Below, in pieces: positions 1-5,407 of a DNA stretch of 5,407 nucleotides. The notes under the pieces were generated by a model. The model made no database searches and was not told where the DNA came from. It was given only the letters and a program-made list of their open reading frames with translations. Position 1 is the stretch's first letter, and each line of letters starts with the position of its first letter. Origin of the DNA: Cellvibrionaceae bacterium (lineage in GTDB: Bacteria > Pseudomonadota > Gammaproteobacteria > Pseudomonadales > Cellvibrionaceae); contig JALUYN010000681.1 in the NCBI GenBank assembly GCA_027012915.1, positions 1 to 5,407 on the forward strand. Reading direction: 5' to 3'. The translations under genes and the position numbers were made by a program.

Positions 1-318
1 TTAGTCATTATCAATAGCCTCTGCAATTTGTTTCAGTACATGGCCTGGAATAGTGGATTGTTCCGACTTGCTGTAGATAGTGAGCATCCAAATCTCGTGA
101 TCCGGTCGTTTCCAGTAATAGATAACACGAACACCTCCACTTTTACCTCTGCCCTCAGGCGCCCAGCGAACTTTACGCACACCACCAGAACCTCTAACAA
201 GATCTCCTGCATCTGGCTTTTGCATTAGATAGGTCTGGAGACCCCGATATTCCTCATCATTGAGGTAATCCGAGAGAATTTTGGTGAATATAGATGTTTC
301 AATGAAAATCATAGCCAT
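1..318 (-). CDS. higB: HigB-2/RelE-family toxin (ribosome-dependent mRNA interferase)
   Basis: A 105-residue protein ending in TAA at the very first bases of the window. The middle carries the family pattern G-x-GG-x-RK-x-R, then a basic Gly-rich stretch and GG-x-R-x-IYY (residues about 38-68), followed by LTIYSKSE (79-86). The N-terminus (FIET..F...L.DYL.DEEY) lines up with what I remember of Vibrio cholerae HigB-2. Members of this family cut mRNA on the ribosome and are neutralised by an XRE-type HigA antitoxin encoded immediately downstream, which here would lie outside the left edge. I chose ATG at 318 because that length matches HigB-2; a second ATG at 312 is equally possible. The open frame runs on to a TTG at 450, but that part reads through the promoter and palindrome and is unlikely to be protein. 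Neither ATG has a Shine-Dalgarno sequence. The family call is solid; the start and the presence of the antitoxin are inferred. Confidence 0.85.
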   Translation of the reverse strand: MAMIFIETSIFTKILSDYLNDEEYRGLQTYLMQKPDAGDLVRGSGGVRKVRWAPEGRGKSGGVRVIYYWKRPDHEIWMLTIYSKSEQSTIPGHVLKQIAEAIDND

Positions 319-347
319 AGAATATACGGCAATGCCGTATAATTCAA
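319..347 (-). promoter_or_regulatory. Putative promoter of the toxin-antitoxin operon
   Basis: On the minus strand TTGAAT (347-342) could be a -35 element. Two overlapping -10 candidates follow: TATTCT (324-319), which gives a 17-nt spacer, and TATATT (326-321), a better hexamer but with a 15-nt spacer. With either, the palindrome at 323-341 fills the spacer, a classic place for a repressor to block RNA polymerase. A start site 6-8 nt downstream would fall at about 312-314, on or beside the second ATG, leaving almost no leader. This is a by-eye match only. Confidence 0.45.
323..341. promoter_or_regulatory. Perfect inverted repeat, probable antitoxin operator
   Basis: Arms TATACGGC and GCCGTATA (8 bp, perfect) flank a 3-nt centre, AAT on the plus strand. 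It lies between the putative -35 and -10 elements just upstream of the toxin start. Type II toxin-antitoxin operons are normally repressed by the antitoxin, alone or in complex with the toxin, binding such palindromes. The palindrome is seen directly; its role as an operator is inferred. Confidence 0.6.
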
Positions 348-389
348 GCGTAATGAGATTAGTCCAACCATAGGGAAACCCGCACAAGA

Positions 390-403
390 AGGGTATTACT
401 ACC
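390..403. repeat. Tandem 7-bp repeat TACCGTA x2, half-site-like
   Basis: Two exact adjacent copies of TACCGTA lie about 50 bp upstream of the toxin palindrome. They share the CCGTA core with the palindrome arm (CCGTATA at 335-341, and its complement TACGG at 325-329), so four copies of the core fall within about 80 bp. They could be auxiliary binding sites for the same regulator. The repeat is real, but its function is unknown. Confidence 0.4.
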
Positions 404-465
404 GTATACCGTACAAATTGTAATGAAAAGCCATACTTAGATCTCACCAACTGGAGGGCTTTATC

Positions 466-475
466 ATGTATACAT
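466..475. repeat. Perfect 10-bp palindrome ATGTATACAT
   Basis: A self-complementary decamer in the gap between hupE and the toxin gene. Its GTATAC core also occurs at 394-399. The rest of the gap (about 404-532) shows no convincing gene, RNA or terminator. A short palindrome of this size may be chance; a regulatory role is only a possibility. Confidence 0.25.
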
Positions 476-532
476 TATCCCATCAGCCTGTAAGAGAACC
501 CTAGAACAAAGGAGCAGAGCCTTGTGAACCAT

Positions 533-1519
533 TCACCCCATAAACACGGAGGCTCCCCGATCAAACAACCAGTATGCTGACAGGATCCCTATTCCGTAAA
601 TTGCGACAGACACAGCCGCATGCTGTAGCGGTTGGCTTGCAAGTAGCCGCGCAGATATAGTTCCTAGGGCTAGACAAACCACCGTAAACGCTAGCTGTCC
701 CAGTTCTACACCAATGTTGAAAAATAGGAGTCCTGTAACCACTTCTGTTTGCGGCAAGCCGATATCGCTTAATACTGCAGCAAAGCCAAAGCCGTGCAGC
801 AAACCAAACGATAAGCTAACGAGAATCGGGTGACGGTAGGTTAAGGTGCTTTCTTCGCCATTAAAGAGTTCCTTGCGCGCAATTTCCACGGCCAGAAATA
901 AAATACTGAAAGCAATCAGGGTTTCCACTGGCGCAATGGGTACTTTTACCCACTGCATTGCCGAGGCAATAAGCGTTACGGAATGAGCCAGGGTAAATCC
1001 AGTGATGGTAATCACCACACGTTTAAAGCCCCGGGCGATAAACAGCAGGCATGCCAGAAACAGAAGATGATCCAGGCCGATCAGGATGTGCTCTACGCCG
1101 AGCCAGGTGTAGTGCTTTGCCACTCCGCTTGCGGTTTCTTCGTTGGGTACTTGCCAACGATCTTCTTCGGCGGTGAGTAGATCGCTGTAGATTTCTCCGT
1201 TACTTCGGGTCAGGCGTACAAAGGTGGAGACCGACGGGTTGTATTTGGCGAAGCGGATTGTTATGAACTGCTCGGCCAGAGCTTCCGAGCACTGGTAGAG
1301 GTTGCGGCCCTTTAAGCTGCAGAATTCAGGCATCAGCACACTGGGCTGATTGTTTATTGCCACAGTAGGTGGAACCTTGATTTGTACCTGGTATAGATCC
1401 AAACCCTGTTCGGTAATATCTATATACAACGGACGGTTTTCATGGGCTTGGCTTGTTGCTGGAAGAAACAATAGCAACAACGCAACTGCGAATATAGCGT
1501 TGAGAATACGCCGATTCAT
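533..1519 (-). CDS. HupE/UreJ_2-family membrane protein
   Basis: From ATG 1519 the protein has 328 residues: a Sec signal peptide (residues 1-25, basic MNRR, hydrophobic core, SQA cleavage site), a periplasmic domain (26-135) with cysteines C67 and C77 that could form a disulfide, then about six membrane helices (roughly 140-162, 167-187, 197-213, 231-252, 260-285, 302-320). Family landmarks are H144-x5-D150-H151 in the first helix, H179, LHGFGFA (241-247) and N-x-GVELGQ (268-275). HupE and UreJ are linked to nickel handling for hydrogenase or urease; the role of this related branch is unproven, so metal transport is an inference. I chose 1519 because the signal peptide starts there. The frame is open to an ATG at 1693, 1 nt after the isomerase stop, but the extra 58 residues are Arg-rich and look out of frame. 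No Shine-Dalgarno precedes 1519, so translation is probably coupled to the upstream frame. Base pairing able to form a strong terminator was not seen after the stop. Confidence 0.85.
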   Translation of the reverse strand: MNRRILNAIFAVALLLLFLPATSQAHENRPLYIDITEQGLDLYQVQIKVPPTVAINNQPSVLMPEFCSLKGRNLYQCSEALAEQFITIRFAKYNPSVSTFVRLTRSNGEIYSDLLTAEEDRWQVPNEETASGVAKHYTWLGVEHILIGLDHLLFLACLLFIARGFKRVVITITGFTLAHSVTLIASAMQWVKVPIAPVETLIAFSILFLAVEIARKELFNGEESTLTYRHPILVSLSFGLLHGFGFAAVLSDIGLPQTEVVTGLLFFNIGVELGQLAFTVVCLALGTISARLLASQPLQHAAVSVAIYGIGILSAYWLFDRGASVFMG

Positions 1520-1683
1520 TTTGTAGAAATTGCTGAGAGTTGTTCGATACATTGGACAACGACCGCTTGCGTTTTGCTGCTCCAGTAAGTTGCGAAAATG
1601 ACGACGTGGGGGCTTTGCAACAGCGCTTCGGGAACCTGGTCTATTGCGTTGAGCGGGTTGAGTGCATTCAACAGCGTGATCAA
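1516..1683 (-). CDS. Possible small ORF coupled to the HupE gene
   Basis: Between the isomerase stop (1695-1697) and the HupE start, one frame reads about 55 residues with a hydrophobic start and a non-repetitive, protein-like composition (VVIFATYWSS, VVVQCIEQL). Its TGA overlaps the HupE ATG as ATGA, the usual arrangement for translational coupling. No ATG is available after the isomerase stop, so the start would be TTG 1683 or another non-standard codon, without a clear ribosome binding site. The competing frame, which would extend HupE upstream, is Arg-rich and less protein-like. I do not recognise a family. Alternatives are a plain untranslated spacer, or a degraded end of one neighbour. 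Confidence 0.22.
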   Translation of the reverse strand: MITLLNALNPLNAIDQVPEALLQSPHVVIFATYWSSKTQAVVVQCIEQLSAISTK

Positions 1684-1694
1684 TAAACAACATA

Positions 1695-2564
1695 TCAGGG
1701 CCTCACAATGGTGTACTGATCTACAATTGCATCCACGGCTTCTTGTTGTTTCCCTCGCAGCCACTGTGTTCGATAGTCCTGGCGTACCATAGCTTCAACC
1801 TCGCCAAGCTCCGGATTTCTCCCTTGAATTAACTGCTTTATCTTGACCAGATGCAAACCGTATTGCGATTGCACCGGGCCCAACCATTGAGTGGTATCGA
1901 CCTGCTCCTGAGAAAACAAACGCTTGGCAAACTCGTTGCCAAAATGACTGGCAACGAAATCTGCCGTTCGCTCTACATAATTGAGGTGGAAGGGGAATCT
2001 ATGGCCATACTTTACGGAATCGGTAAACGAAACCTCTTGTTCATTCAGCGTTTTTTGCAGAGCCACTGCCCTCTTCTGCTCCTCTGCGTCATCCAGTGCA
2101 TCGCTAAAAGGCAAGTACACGTGGGTAAAGGTAATCCAGGGATCGATATAATAGTCCGTCAGATTTTCCTGAAAGAACTTTTGCAGATCGTCTTCTGCAA
2201 TCGCCAGTGATTGCTCGGCAAACCCCTGATTGATGAACTCCAGTTTTTGCACCATGCGTCGTCGAATAACATAGTCATCACCATCGAGACCCAGTGCCTT
2301 CGATTCGCGATACAAAGCTTCTTCCTCAATGTAGTCTTGAATCAAACGCTGGCGAGCTTCCTCGGTCATGGCGTCAAGTGTTTGTGCCGCCGCTTCGGGC
2401 TTAAACATTTTGGTGCGATACTGAATAAAAGACAGTAGCGTTGCGCGATCCACAACAATAGTTTGTAGATCCTCGTCGTCCTCGCTAAACCAGGACAAGG
2501 TGGCGAACAAAAGCAATCCAGCCAGCAGAAAATGAGCCAGGGGGTCTTTCATAAAATGTTTCAA
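1695..2564 (-). CDS. Membrane-anchored PpiC/parvulin-type peptidyl-prolyl isomerase
   Basis: A 289-residue protein with a short basic N-terminus, one membrane helix (about 9-26) and an acidic turn, so the rest should face the periplasm. Residues about 55-135 are a charged helical SurA/PpiD-like chaperone segment. Residues about 143-245 match a diverged parvulin domain: FTHVYL with H148, FG-x-x-FAKRLF (208-217), and GPVQSQYGLHLVKI (229-242) with H238. These are the two His positions conserved in parvulins. It would catalyse prolyl cis-trans isomerisation or act as a chaperone for envelope proteins. The start is TTG 2564, preceded by AGGTA at 2575-2571; the ATG at 2552 (residue 5) has no ribosome binding site, and family members usually have a few residues before the 'DPLxHFLL' segment. 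It sits directly upstream of the HupE-type gene, suggesting a dedicated folding partner (inference). Catalytic activity is not certain because the domain is diverged. Confidence 0.85.
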   Translation of the reverse strand: MKHFMKDPLAHFLLAGLLLFATLSWFSEDDEDLQTIVVDRATLLSFIQYRTKMFKPEAAAQTLDAMTEEARQRLIQDYIEEEALYRESKALGLDGDDYVIRRRMVQKLEFINQGFAEQSLAIAEDDLQKFFQENLTDYYIDPWITFTHVYLPFSDALDDAEEQKRAVALQKTLNEQEVSFTDSVKYGHRFPFHLNYVERTADFVASHFGNEFAKRLFSQEQVDTTQWLGPVQSQYGLHLVKIKQLIQGRNPELGEVEAMVRQDYRTQWLRGKQQEAVDAIVDQYTIVRP

Positions 2565-2570
2565 TGGAAT

Positions 2571-2575
2571 TACCT
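2571..2575 (-). promoter_or_regulatory. Ribosome binding site deciding the TTG start of the isomerase
   Basis: AGGTA on the minus strand lies 6 nt before TTG 2564, a normal spacing from its AGG core. No similar sequence precedes the in-frame ATG at 2552, so the TTG start is preferred. Confidence 0.5.
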
Positions 2576-2581
2576 GTTATT

Positions 2582-2610
2582 GTTATATTTGAATTTTGAG
2601 TTGTGATGAA
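2582..2610 (-). promoter_or_regulatory. Weak candidate promoter for the isomerase-HupE pair
   Basis: In the 56-nt gap after the nuclease gene, the minus strand has TATAAC (2587-2582, five of six -10 consensus bases) and, 17 nt upstream, TTCATC (2610-2605, three of six -35 bases). The gap is AT-rich with no hairpin terminator, so readthrough from uvrB is equally possible. Low confidence by-eye match. Confidence 0.25.
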
Positions 2611-2620
2611 TCTTTGCAGC

Positions 2621-3508
2621 CTATCCGTACACTTTGATGCCAAACTTGAGCAGTTGTTTTGCCAGATAATCGTCCAGCTGCGGCAAATGTTCCGGTTCGA
2701 TTTCGACTAGATGATCCTGATGCTCGTGGTAGATATCGAGTTTCTTAAGTTTGCCTAGCAACCGCTCAGCACCGTCTTCAGCTCCCCAATACTCGATAAA
2801 AATTCGCCCTTGGGGCAGATAAAAATCACTGGCAAATTCAGCATCATTATCCAACGGTCGAGCGCAGGCATGCGCCAGACCATTGAGATACAACCAGTTG
2901 TCAATAAACACGCGTTCCGGACAATCGTGTTGATGGCCATCCAGCGCGGTTACAACATTGTTGGTGCGAAGCTGATTCAAATCACAGGCCGATAGCGTGC
3001 ACTGCAAGCGTGAATCAGCTAAGGCCTGCTGAGGCCATAGCGCATAGTGAACGCCAGTTTTTTCATTCTCACGGGCCTGTCCGCCGACAGCGAGACCTGC
3101 GTTAGTCAGCTCCCAGCCGTCAATGTGTTGTTCGATCCAACCGATTTCGGCCAGTATTTGATTAACGAGACGACCGTGCAACTGATGGGCCTTGCCGATC
3201 TGCGTTGCTGTTAAGGGCTTTTCCTGCAACTCTTGAATCATCGGATGCTTAACAACGGAAGCCGGCCAGACAATATAGGTACCGAACTTGTCAGAGGAAA
3301 AATACACTCCTCCTTCAAACTCACCTTTGGCGGTCAACAACCATTTAGGCGGCTGCTTGCCTTTGATCACCTCAGTGTCAGCGTGATTACGCACAATCCA
3401 CTTTGCGCCGGAGAGTAATTCAAACAACTCCCTACTCTCCATGCCGTGGCGTTTAGCCAATTGCGATGTGGATATTTTCTTATTTTCTTTACCGGTCTCG
3501 GTGGTCAT
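2621..3508 (-). CDS. Uncharacterised PD-(D/E)XK-type nuclease with duplicated winged-helix-like modules
   Basis: A 295-residue soluble protein I cannot tie to a named family. Two similar N-terminal modules are visible. Residues about 12-82 run from a [16 protein letters not shown] helix-turn-helix-like stretch through [12 protein letters not shown] to KFGTYIVWP. Residues about 99-159 repeat the order with [29 protein letters not shown] and TGVHYALWP. The C-terminal part (about 196-295) fits a restriction-endonuclease-like core of the Vsr/DUF559 kind: E198 in [11 protein letters not shown]228 in DFYLP, E239 in FIEYWG, a Lys cluster (K253/K255/K256) before LDIY, then a strand and helices to the end. 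I infer a DNA-binding nuclease. Its ATG overlaps the uvrB stop (ATGA), with only a weak AAGAG upstream, so it is translationally coupled to uvrB. That supports a DNA-repair link but does not prove one. No signal peptide or membrane helix is seen. The nuclease fold is moderately sure; substrate and activity are unknown. Confidence 0.7.
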   Translation of the reverse strand: MTTETGKENKKISTSQLAKRHGMESRELFELLSGAKWIVRNHADTEVIKGKQPPKWLLTAKGEFEGGVYFSSDKFGTYIVWPASVVKHPMIQELQEKPLTATQIGKAHQLHGRLVNQILAEIGWIEQHIDGWELTNAGLAVGGQARENEKTGVHYALWPQQALADSRLQCTLSACDLNQLRTNNVVTALDGHQHDCPERVFIDNWLYLNGLAHACARPLDNDAEFASDFYLPQGRIFIEYWGAEDGAERLLGKLKKLDIYHEHQDHLVEIEPEHLPQLDDYLAKQLLKFGIKVYG

Positions 3509-5407
3509 TGCATTTGCTCTTTAATGCGATGAATTTGATCTCGAATGCGCGCAGCTTCTTCAAACTCCAGGTCCTTCGCAGCTTGGAACATACGCTCTTC
3601 GAGCTGTTTGATCTGAGACCAAACATCGCCAGCGGCCAGATCGACCCCATAATCCGCACTGTTCTCCGCGACTTTCTTCTGACGTCCTTTGGCACCTGGA
3701 ACATGGCTGCCTTCGAGAATATCTTTAACAGACTTCTGGATTCCTTTGGGCGTGATGCCATGCTCTTCATTGAATGCCATTTGTTTGGAACGACGGCGCT
3801 CGGTTTCATCAATTGAGCGTCGCATGGAGCCGGTAATTTTGTCGGCATAGAGAATGGCTCTACCGTTGACGTTTCGCGCCGCTCGGCCAATGGTTTGAAT
3901 CAGCGAACGGTCGGAGCGCAGGAAACCCTCTTTGTCGGCATCCATAATCGCAACCAGAGAAACCTCTGGCATATCCAGACCTTCACGCAGCAGGTTAATA
4001 CCCACCAGCACATCGAATTCACCGATACGCAAATCACGGATAATTTCCATACGCTCTACCGTATCAATGTCGGAGTGCAAGTAGCGCACTTTAACGCCAT
4101 GCTCTTGTAAATAATCGGTAAGATCCTCTGCCATGCGTTTGGTCAACACAGTAATCAGTACCCGGTCCCCCTTTTCCACGCAGGCATTGATTTCAGACAA
4201 TGCATCATCCACCTGATTGGTGGCCGGACGGACTTCGACAATGGGGTCCACCAGTCCGGTAGGACGCACTACCTGTTCCACTACCTGACCCGCGTGCTCG
4301 TCTTCATACGGTCCGGGTGTGGCGGATACAAATATGGTCTGAGGCGCCAGACGCTCCCACTCATCAAATCGCATGGGGCGATTATCCAGTGCCGATGGCA
4401 AACGGAAACCGTACTCCACCAGGGTTTCCTTGCGCGAACGGTCACCTCGATACATGCCGCCAATCTGCGGCACGCCCACATGGGATTCGTCAATCACCAA
4501 CAATGCATCGTCGGGCAAGTAATCAAATAGAGTAGGCGGGGCTTCACCGGGCGGGCGGCCTGATAAGTAGCGCGAGTAGTTTTCGATACCGGTGCAATAA
4601 CCCAGCTCCTGCATCATTTCCACATCGTATTTCACCCGCTGCTCAAGGCGCTGGGCTTCCACCAGTTTCTCGTTTTCCCGCAATTGCGTAAGGCGCTCTT
4701 GCAGCTCTACCTTGATGTCGTCAATGGCATCGAGAATAGTTTGCCGGGGCGTCACATAGTGAGACTTGGGATACACCGTAAAGCGCGGCACCTTGCGCAG
4801 CACCTCGCCGGTAAGAGGATCAAATATAGACAGCTGCTCAACTTCGTCGTCAAACAATTCCACTCGCAGTGCTTCACTGTCGGAGTCCGCTGGGAAAATA
4901 TCAATCACGTCACCGCGCACCCGATAGGTGGCGCGCTGAAACGCCACATCGTTACGGGTGTATTGCAACTCGGCCAACCGGCGCAGGATCTGACGCTGAT
5001 CGATATGATCACCGCGCACCAGATGCAACACCATTTTCAGATAGGAGTCCGGATCACCCAGACCATAGATAGCCGAAACCGTCGCGACAATAATGGCGTC
5101 CTTACGCTCCATCAACGCTTTGGTAGCGGACAAACGCATCTGTTCAATATGCTCGTTAACCGAGGCGTCCTTTTCAATAAAGGTGTCCGACGCAGGCACA
5201 TAGGCTTCCGGTTGGTAGTAGTCGTAGTAGGATACGAAGTACTCTACCGAATTATTGGGAAAGAACTCTTTGAATTCCCCATAGAGCTGAGCTGCCAGGG
5301 TTTTGTTCGGCGCCATAATCATGGTCGGTCTTTGAACCTGGGCAATGACATTGGCGATAGTGAAGGTTTTACCGGAACCGGTAACACCCAGCAGCGTCTG
5401 ATGCGCC
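3505..5407 (-). CDS. uvrB: Excinuclease ABC subunit B (5' end outside window)
   Basis: The last 633 residues of UvrB; by comparison with E. coli (673 residues) about 32 N-terminal residues lie past the right edge, the first full visible codon being at 5406. UvrB is the cytoplasmic damage-verification helicase of nucleotide excision repair: it is loaded by UvrA and then recruits UvrC. Visible landmarks are Walker A GVTGSGKT (5388-5365), the lesion-probing beta-hairpin [12 protein letters not shown] (visible residues 60-71), the Walker B-type DESH (306-309), SATPGPYE, the RecA-2 motifs including [10 protein letters not shown] and QTIGRAARN (504-512), and a C-terminal UVR coiled-coil domain (about 595-630, [13 protein letters not shown]) that contacts UvrC. 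No frameshift or missing catalytic motif was found. The stop overlaps the next gene by 4 nt. The promoter, and any LexA box, would be outside the window. Confidence 0.98.
   Translation of the reverse strand, partial: AHQTLLGVTGSGKTFTIANVIAQVQRPTMIMAPNKTLAAQLYGEFKEFFPNNSVEYFVSYYDYYQPEAYVPASDTFIEKDASVNEHIEQMRLSATKALMERKDAIIVATVSAIYGLGDPDSYLKMVLHLVRGDHIDQRQILRRLAELQYTRNDVAFQRATYRVRGDVIDIFPADSDSEALRVELFDDEVEQLSIFDPLTGEVLRKVPRFTVYPKSHYVTPRQTILDAIDDIKVELQERLTQLRENEKLVEAQRLEQRVKYDVEMMQELGYCTGIENYSRYLSGRPPGEAPPTLFDYLPDDALLVIDESHVGVPQIGGMYRGDRSRKETLVEYGFRLPSALDNRPMRFDEWERLAPQTIFVSATPGPYEDEHAGQVVEQVVRPTGLVDPIVEVRPATNQVDDALSEINACVEKGDRVLITVLTKRMAEDLTDYLQEHGVKVRYLHSDIDTVERMEIIRDLRIGEFDVLVGINLLREGLDMPEVSLVAIMDADKEGFLRSDRSLIQTIGRAARNVNGRAILYADKITGSMRRSIDETERRRSKQMAFNEEHGITPKGIQKSVKDILEGSHVPGAKGRQKKVAENSADYGVDLAAGDVWSQIKQLEERMFQAAKDLEFEEAARIRDQIHRIKEQMQ

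Noticed and set aside
28..228. Plus-strand 66-residue frame opposite the toxin
   Set aside because: Antisense shadow of the toxin gene with no recognisable features or ribosome binding site.
319..450. N-terminal extension of the toxin frame to a TTG at 450
   Set aside because: It would translate the promoter and palindrome, lacks similarity to the toxin family, and starts at TTG without a ribosome binding site.
500..526. Possible hairpin ACAAGG/CCTTTGT downstream of the HupE gene
   Set aside because: The stem is only about 4 bp before a mismatch and bulge, with no U-tract; not supportable.
524..536. Small inverted repeat GTGAA-CCA-TTCAC at the HupE stop as a terminator
   Set aside because: Only 5-bp AT-containing arms and no T-run follows on the minus strand; too weak for a Rho-independent terminator.
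1851..2438. Two consecutive plus-strand open frames antisense to the isomerase
   Set aside because: They share one frame split by a stop, have unnatural composition, and mirror the real gene on the other strand.
3489..3890. 133-residue minus-strand frame overlapping the end of uvrB
   Set aside because: It is an out-of-frame shadow, rich in Arg/Lys/Ser, within clearly coding uvrB sequence.

Overview
The window looks like a piece of a Gram-negative gammaproteobacterial chromosome. The reasons are a UvrB close to the E. coli form, a HupE-type membrane protein with a Sec signal peptide, an inner-membrane-anchored parvulin, and moderate GC content that falls around 300-480. A marine lineage (Cellvibrionales/Alteromonadales-like) is my guess from overall flavour and is not proven by the sequence. 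All five confident genes are on the minus strand, so transcription runs from high to low coordinates.

Layout in transcription order. (1) uvrB, the nucleotide-excision-repair helicase, spans 5407 to 3505; about the first 32 codons lie beyond the right edge. (2) Its stop codon overlaps by 4 nt (ATGA) the start of a 295-residue protein at 3508-2621. I read this as an undescribed nuclease: two copies of a winged-helix-like N-terminal module followed by a PD-(D/E)XK-type core. It is the most interesting gene here. (3) After a 56-nt gap with a weak promoter comes a membrane-anchored PpiC/parvulin-type prolyl isomerase (2564-1695, TTG start), followed by a HupE/UreJ_2-family membrane protein (1519-533). 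The roughly 175 nt between them may hold a small coupled reading frame or an N-terminal extension of HupE. (4) A 214-nt, AT-richer gap contains a promoter-like region with a strong palindrome and repeated CCGTA half-sites. (5) A HigB-2/RelE-family toxin gene (318-1) ends exactly at the left edge; its antitoxin is expected just outside the window.

How they may work together. The uvrB-nuclease pair suggests a DNA-damage or DNA-processing role for the nuclease. The isomerase and HupE-type protein form an envelope pair: a periplasm-facing folding factor next to a polytopic, probably metal-linked membrane protein. The toxin is an independent module with its own apparent autoregulated promoter. No RNA genes, CRISPR array, insertion sequence or convincing Rho-independent terminator was seen.
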